Positions 45,201-57,200 of a stretch of 64,000 nucleotides of DNA are shown piece by piece. The notes below the pieces were generated by a model. That model searched no databases. It saw only the letters and a program-made list of their open reading frames with translations, and was not told the origin of the DNA. Every line of letters starts with the position of its first letter. The first letter of the stretch is position 1. The stretch lies in contig OU744448.1 in assembly GCA_916610825.1 (NCBI GenBank), positions 8,852,650 to 8,916,649 of the forward strand. Reading direction: 5' to 3'. The stretch is from Haliclystus octoradiatus (Eukaryota; Cnidaria; Staurozoa; Stauromedusae; Haliclystidae). The translations under genes and the position numbers were made by a program.

Positions 45201-48200
45201 TTGCGAATGGATTATACCAATCGTCACGTGGCCTGAAAGTGGGACACATTCTAGCTTACACAAAAACAGCAATTATTTCCTACAAGTACATGTCTCCAAA
45301 TATTATATTTGAAAAACAAACAATATGCAATGTACTTACGTCTTCTAATCGATCCGTCTTGCAGGCAGGTGGCAGTGGTCTCGGTGTAGCAATTTCCAGC
45401 TTTACTGGTCCAGGTAGGCTATTTGGTGAAAAAATATATATATGGTGGTTGGGACTGTTTTAAAGCTGACTTTATTATCCAGTTTACTAGAGACGATGGG
45501 ATAAGACTGCTTACAACTCACCACTTTGTATTGAATAATGAAATCCTTGTTAAGAAATGTTGACAATATTTCAGTAAGCAGTGTAGGCATACAGTTGATA
45601 GATTTCAAACTATAATATGATTCATTTTGTGTAAATCATAGATCATTCAGTCATAGGATCATAATAAATCACTGTAAATCATTATCACATTGAAGTAAAA
45701 GTAACGTAATTCTGTGGTTTTTGATACAGTATTATCTTCGCATTATCATTGCAATCTTACCTTAACACAGCAGATGATCCACTAGGTGTACTAGCCTTTA
45801 AAAAAGCGAAAAACATTATCTAGATCTTGTAATCCAAATCTTTTTTGGTTAGTGAAAAAGATTTAGTAATAAGATCATCAAATTATGCTTATTATTGCAC
45901 ATTGAAAACAATCTTTCAAAAAATATATAACAAAGTTGTTCTCAGAGTGCGAGAATAAGTATCAAATAGGTTCTTGATCTAGGGAAATAGTTTTTAACAT
46001 TGGGAGTAGAGTTGTGCGTCGCATGGGATTGGGCATGAGGCCTTCACGGTAATCCTAATGTTCGCAAAAGAAAATTCATTCCGAAACAGATCAGAAATGT
46101 TTGTTGAATTTATTGATTAACGTTATCAACAACAATGGAATGGTTATAGAATATCCATCAAGATTGCACAAATAACTCAGCATATATTAATATCCTTGAT
46201 ATTGAACATCGAAGACATCCTGGAAAAGTCCGATCCAATCTGATCAAAGAATAAAAAAACATATCCGCATCCGAAAAATATCTAGTCAGATCGGATCGGA
46301 TTTGCAGACCTCTAATTGGGAGGCTAAATTGCATCACCATGAATATTTTTCTTGCGTCCCTAGCCAACTACTAAGCATTACAATGACTGCGTCCCTAGCC
46401 AACTACTAAGCTTTACAATGACTGCGTCCCTAGCCAACTACTAAGCTTTACAATGACTGCGTCTTTAGCCAACTACTAAGCTTTACAATGACAAATAATT
46501 ATTATGCAGTGTAAGGTCACTAGTGAGACTTGTTAAACAGATTATGCAAACTCTATGCAAATTGTACTATATAAATTTGTATGCAAACTCACAAGATCTA
46601 CATGTCTCTCATTGAACCCTTGCCATTGACTGTAAGGGGTGTTTGGTCGATTGATCATCCAAGCGCGACACATCTCATACATCTGTGCATCTTCTTCAAA
46701 TTGAGCAAGATCAACTTCACGGTCAAATAAAGTCAACTTATACCTGTAAGACATACAAATAAAAAATTGCTTTCAAGTATATTATTATTATCATTACTAC
46801 AAAGTTGACTATTGATCCTGTTTGGAACCAATATCCAACAACGGCAACAATAACAGTGTAATAGAATAGAGTGATTTCGGAAAATTAATTATATTTAGTA
46901 TAAATTAAAGTACTTATTTCAATTAAATAGATTTATGTTCTTCTTCCTCAATTGTATATCTATTAATCTATTCAATCAATTTAATGGTTTCATTAATTTA
47001 TTCAAGTTATACTGACGTTGATAATATAATAAATTCCAGTTGAGAAATATTGGCTGATTGTTTTTCTTAAGTTTTCAATAAACATTTATTATCAAAATAT
47101 AACAATACATTGAAATATGAGATATTTATGGAATCATAAACTCAACAATGACATTAATGGAGCCTGATTGGCCTCTTTTTCTCAATACATCTCATAGGTT
47201 TTTAAGAAATAAAATCAACTGTACACTATCATGTAATTTTGAAATTTAGCCCAGGCAAAATTGTTGCTGGTAATTTATAAGAACTACGTAAACAAGTAGA
47301 TACAAATTATAACATATTGGACGATAGCGTATTATGCGACATTGACTGTATCAAGTTCAAGGGGTCAAAACAACATTCTAAATGTGTACAAGTGGAGGGG
47401 TGTCCATCCATCCTAATAAAACGTTAGCATTTTCATTGTCGTTTAAGAATTTTCAAGAATAAGAACCATTTTTAAAATACAGTGAAACCTGTATGTAACA
47501 GCCATCTACAAGAGGTAGATAAATTGACCACTATATACAGGTTTAATTCAATAGAAAATACGATTTTAGACATTGTAAGAGTGACCACTATAGACAGGTG
47601 GCCGTTTTAAGAGGTTTGACTGTAATAGAAACAATGATAAAACATACCTACAAATGCGTATGATAATAAAAATGTCAACTGCGTATAAGTAGCTGAGTAT
47701 AAGCAGGATGGACCTTGAATATTATACTGTTTGCTGATCATGTGTAATGTGTATGTAGGCTACCATATGAATGACCCCTGTTGATAATGAACAAATTATC
47801 CTATTCAAATTGTACCTTGCTATTCATTGATGAATCCAATTGGAAGGTTGAAAGAAATAAAGAAAAAAAAGATCAAATCAAAATAATGTAATCAGTGATT
47901 GTTATTTATGGGTATTGTTGTATAGTTGTTATGAGGTCACCTGGTCATGCAAAATAGCATTGTCTAATTATCTTAATTCTAGGTGAGCAGCTTGTACAGG
48001 ACGGTTCTGTTAATATAGAAGTTCTATATAAAAACTAAGTAAATCAAAGAAAACCGAAAAATAAATTAGGCTTAACCTGAAGTGATGATGTGTGTGCATT
48101 TTGGAGAAGTGCAACCTCGGATACCCATTAATTCAAAAGTACTCTGAGCAGTATCGAAGACTCAAAGACAACAACCGCTACTATGCTCAAATATAACTTA

Positions 48201-51200
48201 TGACATCCAGCTTCAATATATCTCAAACTTGGAATGTCTTGTAACATCTTCTGGAATTTTAAGCATTTGAATAAAAACTTTATGGGTTTTCATTTTTCAT
48301 TCACGAGGTTTGAAAGTTCCAAAAATAGATGATTAGGCCTACATGACTATTTATAGAGATAGAGGTAGTGGCTGTTATAGATAGATGGACATTTATCTGT
48401 TTTGTTGTGATCATTAGTTGAATGGATGACAAGATGATCTTGGAATTGCAAACAATAAATACTGAAGTTGAATCATACACTGCAGTTTGTTATCAAATGG
48501 TTTAACTTCAATATATATATATGTGCTTACGTCTTGAAGTATTTTCAAAATCTATAAAAAGAAAAGAAAAAATCGCCATTTTATTACATCATGTTTACTT
48601 ACATTTAATAGAGTATTGACTTTATCGAATAACAGTTATTTAAACTCACCACTATCGAAAGACAACTCTTTTCTTCTTCGTTTTCGAGGGGTCCTTGCTA
48701 GAAAAATAAAGAAATCTCTGAATGAAACTATTGTTGATATTTGCATCAAATGATAATAGCCAATACTATGCTTGGAAGGCAGGTTCTCTATCAAATGAAA
48801 AACATCATACCCGCTGACATTGTGTTTAAGCATTGTGATTAATAGACCTGATCAAGGAAATTAGATGGGAATTGTATCAGGGGCATTCATATATGCCTGA
48901 CCCAATGAAAAAGGAGTTCATGAACATGAAATTTTCAATTTGATCATGAACTTTCCCGGCCAGTTCATGGACAATCTGTCAATTGTTTATGAGGAGTTTG
49001 TGAAAATTTAGACAATTTCACAAGCATAAGCTTCTTTTGAACCCAAACAACTGCTGGGGAACTATTTGTGACAAACTTGTGTTAAAATGTAGGATATTGC
49101 TGTGAAGCAGAAAAGCATGTCCGTGCGTGGGTGTCAAACCCATGTCTCTGAATGTCCGGTCCAGTGCTCTAGCTGTTGAGCTATGCTTTGATCTGTTCTG
49201 ATTCCACAACAACTGCAAGTCACATTTCCAAGTCACATATAACATTGTAAGTTTGGTTGTGCCACATGAGTTGGATTTCTCAAGTGTCTGATGACAACTT
49301 TCATTATCCATCAGCTTGAGCTGTTAATGAACTGTTCTATTTAAGATAAACCTAATTAGCTGCAGTGGGCACCTTTATTGCAGGTTAAGGCTCTAGGACA
49401 ACATGGCACATTTTCTATTATGCCTAGACGTAGCAAAGTATTAGTCAAAATATGGACCTAGTAGACTACATGAACTTGCAAATTAGCAAATCCAAAATTG
49501 GTACAGCAAAAGTTTTAAAACACTTACGTGTTGTTCGTTTTGAAGGGGTAGTAGGTGGTGGCATAGATGCTCTATAAATAATAAGCACATAAGAACAAAC
49601 AGTTTTAGAACAGTGAGTCAGTTTTAGCTCAGATGGCAGGGCAACATGTCTTTAAGTTTTATAGTCCGCACATTGACACTCTCTCTTAAAGCTCTTCTCT
49701 GTAATTGATTTTACATGACTACCAATGAGTGAAGTTGAGTACTATCATATTTGTCAGACATGCCCCTGTGAAAAACAGTTCAGGAGTTCATGAACAGTTC
49801 ATGAACAGTTCATGAACGTTAAATGGCTCCAATTCTCCTAAACTGTTCACAAACTGTTCATGAACAGTTCATGAACCCTCACAGGCAGTTCATGAACAGT
49901 ACATGAACAGTTCATGAAAATTTGGGGCCATTTAACGTTCATGAACTGTTCATGAACTGTACATGAACTATTCATGAACTGTACATGAACTGTTCATGAA
50001 CTGTACATGAACTGTTCATGAACTCCTGGACTGTTTTTGCAGGGGTGATATTTCAAATTTGAGAAATAGCCTGAAATCACAGCTATGCCTAAATTATTTG
50101 TCATGGAAATTAATGGGGGAAAAGGCAATATCTAGAGTTCATAAGGCTGAAAATTATAAATGTTCCTGTTAATTGGAAATTGCTGATACCCATTAAACGC
50201 CTGTTTTTGAATATTAAATTGTACTTTTATTTTGGAACGACCTTAAATTAATTTGATAATATGATAATATGATAATATTTATCAAACAATTGGTTTACCA
50301 ATTTAATCTATCTACAATTGGCAAAAAAAATAATCAGTATGAAAATTAATATGATGATGATGAATGAAATCATCCAGAGAAAATTGTATTAAAGATAGCT
50401 ACTGTAATGATTTAGCATTCCTGACCGCCCAATTTGAACTAGAAGAAATCTGATGTTAATTAATTGCAAATGATGAAACACCTCCATAATAACGTTATCC
50501 GTAGGGCAGTAGATACTTTCAAAATGATGAAGGATATACTGTACTAAACTATTATGTATGAATCAAACTAATTATAATAATAAAAGATTCCAGAAGAATT
50601 TTTTATCTACAAAATAAATGTTTCCATTAATTGAAAAAGGATCAGAGAGTCAATCAACCAATGCAAACATAGTCCAAACTGTTCATCCTTCAGGTCAAGC
50701 CCTGTTAATTAGAAATATATTATAATAGGCAGCCTACAGTGAAATTTGAACAATATGATCTCTTTAATGTCCCACATGCAAAATACCCCCATATTAAACT
50801 AATTTCTAGTTTCCAATTTTTCACAAAAGCTTTCAAATTCTACCTTGCCTAATATCCTACGCTTAAGGTGGCACATTTCATCCGCACCAGAGGAGGGATG
50901 TTAAGGAAGTTTGAGTATAGGCTAATACTATAAATCTATGTCTGTATTAGCATTGAAGTCAAACCTGTCTGGTGATAACAAATGTGCAGAATCTTCATCA
51001 TCTGGAGAACTAAAAGAGAAACAGAGAAATTAAATTGGTACAACTACTGTAGTCCTACCATGATCCATAAGCCTCTCAATATAAAGTGTAGTCTATTAGA
51101 TGGCCTATATCATGTATGTACGCGTAAGTCAATGACATGATTAAATAAGTTAAATAACATGACCAAACAACCTAGACCAATCCACAAACTAGATTGAACA

Positions 51201-54200
51201 TCATGCACCTGAATGGTTTCATAGAAGTTGCAATCCTACAATCCTAGACTGCAGTTAAGGTTGGTACAAAATATATAAATGAGATAAATACTAAATAATA
51301 ATAAATATTTCAATAAATGAATTAATACATATTGATCTACCAAATTCCACTATTATGATTTTTTACTTTGAGCTATTGACGATAAAAGATCAACGAAAAT
51401 TTCATCACATGAATGATCATTATATATTAATTTAACTCATTTCATTTGAAATATTGTATATCAAATAAGGTGATGTAAGTCATCTAACCATTATAATTAA
51501 TGTTAACCGATGCGAAATTACAATTGCTGAACAATGGTTGAGCTGGATAAATATTTTGATTGAATAAGCCGTTTTTATACTTTGTGGCCTTTGCATTTGC
51601 ATTTTAAATTGTAAAGTTCTTCAACAAAACTGCTTCCAATGTTACTACCATATTATCATTATTATTAATTTATTATCATTTAAATCAGTATGTCTTAACA
51701 TTCCACTAGCAGTATAGATCATGTAAATACTTATTTATCTTTTTTTAGAAAATACAATTAGGTATATACATTAATTATATACAATGAACAATTTCAAGTA
51801 ATTGCCTAGGGATGTTCATGGTTGCAATTATTTTTGACAGAAATTGACTACGATTTGATAATATGCCTGAAGAAAAACAACAGAAAAAGATATATATTGA
51901 AAATGTTAAATAAAATGGAATTAAAGATAGAATAACTTAATTACTCGTCGAAAGGAAATCAATGAAACTTTGTATAGCATAGACTACAGTACTCAGTCGC
52001 TCATGTCACTAATTTAACCATGGAATGAAAATGAACACAGGAACTCCACCTAAAGGTTATGCCCAAAATGCTGACAACCAAACATGTTATAATAGTCCTC
52101 TCTATACAGATACCACCTGTCCAAAGTGGTCACTCTTGCAATGTCTTGAAATAGCATTTTCTGTTGAATCAAAGATTGATGAGCTTGGCTGCAGTTTGGT
52201 GATTTACTTTTTTTCTAGTTCTTGGTTCGTCTGAGCATACAGAGAAAACTTGTGTAACCGCCAGTTCTATGATTTTCATTTGGGTTGGCGCAGCGAATGA
52301 CAGTAACATTAGAATGATAGGATAGACACAATAAATAGACACAATTTGTTACGATAACGATATTATGTGTTGGTTTCTTTGATAGAGAAACGTCGAATAT
52401 GACTTGTAATGATTTACCGATTTACGAATTACCATTTTACCGTTTTAAACTATAAAAATGAAATAAATAAAAGTGATGTTAAAATACTAATAAAATGCTA
52501 TAAAAAGATTGAATATATAGATATGTAAGATTATTGTTATGATTAATGTAAAGAATTCATACTGTGTGTCCGATGGTGGAAAGTTGTTGTTGCTCTTTCG
52601 GTGATATTTTGCCAACTAAAGTTTAATATATGTGCTTGCAATATATTATGAGCATGCGCAGTAGAATATATAATTCAAGTTAATTTATTAGGAATTGGCG
52701 CTTACAATTACAGTAGGCCTACCAATGTACGACTTTATGAGTACATTATTTAACAAGGTAAGCAACAATTTAAACTGGACACTAAGTTTAATATATATAT
52801 GAAAAGGTTATAGCTTTGGCATCTTCATCATAATGTTGTCACATCTTCTTCATCAGATTGTTGATCATCATCATCAATGGTGAATAGTTGATCATACCAA
52901 ATAATATAGAATTAACCAATATCGTAATTGTGATAGTTGTAATAATAGTAATAATAAACCAATACTAATAACGTAGTAACAATTCCAGTAATAAACCAAT
53001 ATTGTAGTATAAAGTATATGCTGTTGTAAATAAACCAATACCAATGTTCATGTGGATGTTGCTTCGAGAGAACATAATTATGTAATAGGTCGAACCAATA
53101 CAGATGATTTTGTTTGTACCTTTACTTCCCTAACTTTACCATCTTTCCCAGGATACACATCAATAATTCTTCCTATGGATCAAGTACCACGAGGTTGATT
53201 GCTTTCAACTATTAGCACTAAGTCTCCTTTCTTCACATTCACTTCCTGCTTTGTCCATTTCTGTAAATTCTGAAGGGTTGGTAAGTATTTCTTGCTCCAT
53301 CTCTTCCAGAATAAGTATTGCACTTGCTTCCATTTTCTTTGGGTATAGATATCTCTTTCCTTGAATAATCCAGGTGGAAAAGCTGCTGATTGACGTTGCA
53401 TTAAAAGAAGATTAGGTGTTAGTGCGTCACAATCCAGTGGATCATCAGATGATGGTGTGATAGGTCTGTTGTTGAATATGGCTTCTACTTCTGTCAATAG
53501 TGTATATAAGCGTATGGTTGAGAGGAGTCGATGACCAAGAGTTCCAATAGTTGCTATGAGGCAATTTCTTGCTTGCCTAATTAGTCTCTCCCTTATTCCA
53601 CTCATATGGCTTGCTGCTGGTGGTTGAAAATGCCATTTGATTGCATCTTGCTTCAGATAATTTTCGATTTTTTGCTGATTAATTCTTGCAATACTTTTTT
53701 TAAATCTTTTTTGCCTGATACAAAATTGGTACCATTGTCACTGAATATTTCTTCTGGGCGTCCTCGGCGATTGATAAAGCGGTGTAATGTATCGATGAAG
53801 TTGTCTGTATCTAATGAGTTTGAAATTTCTAGGTGTATAGCTCTTGAAGTTAAGCATGTGAATATACACCCGTACCTCTTCTCGCATCTTCTTCCTTCTG
53901 CAACAGTGATTGGGCCAAAATGATCAAGGCCAGTAACAGAGAATGGTGGTTTGTCTGGTTGCAATCTCTGTTTGGGTAAGTTTCCCATTAACTGTTGCAT
54001 TTTTGGTGCGTTGTGTTTTCTGCACAGGAAACAGTTTCGTACAAGTTGCTTTGATAACTGTCTTGCTCCAGCAATCCAGTAGTACTGTCTAACTTCTGAC
54101 AATAGATGCTCCTTTCCGCAGTGGCCAAATTTGATGTGATAATGTTGTAAGATTAATGCAGATACATGGTGATTCTTTGGCAGTATAGCTGGATACTTTG

Positions 54201-57200
54201 CAGAAAAACTGATTGGCGCATGATATAGTCTACCGCCAACTCGAAGAATGTCATCGATCAATGTGGGTTTAAGGCTAATTACAGTACTCTTGGTTGTCAC
54301 TTGTTTATTTTTCTTTAAATGCTTGATTTCTTCAGAAAAATGCTGGCGTTGTACATATTTAATTATGGCGTTCTTGGATGATTTAATTTCTACTTGTGTT
54401 AGTGGAACTTTGGTACAACGTTGAGGATTTTGCAAGTATCGAAGAACCTTCTCAGCCACGCAGTTTTCCTTGCTGATTTATATCAATTTGAATCTTTTTC
54501 GATAAACTGATCAGTAAAATTTTCTTCAGCTGCCATTGAATTAATAATCACTTTGGTTTTTCTTTCTGGGTCACTATCGCCCAGTTTGATGTCGACCAAA
54601 ATCTTTTGTGGCAATGAAGTATTGGACTCCTGTAGAAACTTCGGACCATTTAACCATTTCTTGTTCCTCATAATCTCTCCAGCAGTTGCTCCACGAGATA
54701 CAACATCTGCAGGATTTTCATGGGTGGGGACATACCTCCATTGACCCAGAAATGAATTTTCTCTAATTTCACTAACGCGGTTAGCAACGAACGGATGAAA
54801 TCTATGGCTTTCATTTGCAATATATCTCAGTACAGTCGTTGAGTCTGTCCAAAATACTACATCGTCGATTGTGAGATCTATCTCTTGCTTCAACGTGGAT
54901 GAAATTCTCACAGCAGTGAAAAATGCAACAGTGACATCAGCTTGAAGCTAGAGGCGCGGAATGGTCACACTCTTTGATGGTTGCTAATCTTTATTTCCCT
55001 TGTAAGAAAGAACACATGACATCCCCAAATTTGTTCGTCGACCTTAGATAAGAGACTACCATAAGCATATTCTGATGCGTCAGCAAAGAAAAAATTGTTG
55101 TTTCCTCTACTTTAAAATGACATGGTATCTTTAAAACAGATATGTTGTTGAGATCGGATGAACATTTTTGCCATAGTCTTAACTCGCTTTCCGGTATGTC
55201 TTCATCCCATCCAAGTTTAAGACTCCACAGTGATTGCAATAATAACTTCGATGGTAACATAAGAGGTGCTGCAATACCCAAAGAATCATGCATTGAGCTG
55301 ATTCTAGAAAGGATGCCTCTCTTCGTAGGCTTGATGTTGAGACTTTATCATAATCAGCAAAACCAAATGTGTCATTAGAGACATCCCAATGTACACCCAA
55401 TGCTCTTTGAGTTGAAGGCTGACAAAGTTCTATGCTTGCTACAGACTTTGCTCTACTTTCCTGTGGAATAGTATTAATCACAGTTTATGAATTGCTATGC
55501 CATTGTATTAACTGAAAACCACCTTTTGTTAACAGCTTCGTTAAATCTTTAGCTAGGTCGATTGCCTCTTTTTCATGTTGGACAGATTTCAGGAGGTCAT
55601 CGACATAGAAATTGCGTTTCACTGTAAAAATTGTAGATTCATTGAACTCCATATTTTGGTCGTCAGCTGTACATTGTAATGCATAAGTTGCACAGCTAGG
55701 AGTCGGTTGCCCCAAAGATATGTACCTGCATAGCGTATTCTTGAGGAGGTACGTTAAGATCATCTTCCCACCATAAGAATTTCAATGCCGAGGTATCTTC
55801 CTTGTTTACTTTAACGCGATCAAACATTGCTTCAAAATCGCCCACTAAAGTGCTTGTCAAGTCTGTGCCATGCATAAGTGAATTATTTAATGATGCTCCT
55901 TGATATGTTGCTGAGGCATCAAACACTACTCTGATTTTCTTCTTGTTAGGATTAGTTACCCCGTGATGTGGTAAGTACCATAAATGTTTATTTCCAGTCT
56001 CATTGATTTTGTTATCCGACGGCAGATTAACTGCATAACCATTGGCAATATATTCATTTATTACAGATTTGTAACTTTTGTAGAAGTATCAGTATCCCAT
56101 TACTCTCTACAGTCCAAAATTGTTCAACTAAATCATTCAGTTTTTCGTTTTCATGAAAAGAATTTACTGTGTGGGTGACTAGACCAGCATAGTTTGACTT
56201 GCCTGGGCACCCTATTAAACACCAGCCACCAGCCTATTCACTGCAATTGGTTGCTGTTGTTTCCTGGCTTTTACGTATGTGTGAAGTAATGGTTGTGGTA
56301 TATCAGTTCCTATTATCAAGCCCACTTCATTCACATTATGTGCTTCAGCGAACTTTACACCTTTTGAATGCGGGAATTGGAGAGGTCAAATGAACGCGGA
56401 AGTGTTGTCATAGGGACGTTCAATTTGTTGATTACCCAGACTTTTGGTAGATCTACTTTTGCATCGTCCTTCACTGATTTTGCGATTAGTGACGTCGTAA
56501 AAGCATTCGTATTACTATTATTATTATTCGTATTATTATTTGTATTATTGACGTTGTATGACCTTCTCATTTTGTTCTACCACTGTTGAAATTTGCAATG
56601 TCTGCCGTTCGCCACTTATTTCTAGTTGCTTAGCAATAGCATTACCATACAGAGTTATTGACGAACCTGTGTCCAAAAGTGCATACGTTTTTATACTTTT
56701 GCCATTCCGTGCTTCTAATTTGATTGGGACAATTTGTACAATAGCACGCTCATTTGCGTTTGTTACACCGACCATCTCATAAGTGCTATTGTTTTTGTCT
56801 GAATCTGAGTTAACGGTATCTTCGACTGTTTCAACTACCGCTGCGGATGTGTTGCTAGGCTACAATAGACGATGAAGTAATGAACGCTGTAGCTGTTTGC
56901 ACATTGTATAACGATTTGGACTTTTGCATTGTCTGGCTGTATGATTGAAGCCTAGACAGTTGTAGCATAACTTATTTTCTCTAACAAAGGTTTCACGCTG
57001 TTGTTGAGATATTTCAATAAATTGTGCACATTTATTTAATCTGTGTTCCTCGTTACAAATAGCACATTGCTTTTTGTTGTTGTTATAATTTGTTGTTGGT
57101 TCAATACTGTGTATAGTCTCAGATTCCGTTGTTTGTGTTGAATATATTTCATCAGCTTTTCGACAATTGTCATTAATTATTCCAAATATAGCATCATTCA

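Noticed and set aside
47645..47665. TTTGTAG|GTATGT in a LIN37 intron as a zero-length (recursive) splice site
   Set aside because: The polypyrimidine tract is weak and such words are common in AT-rich introns; no further support.
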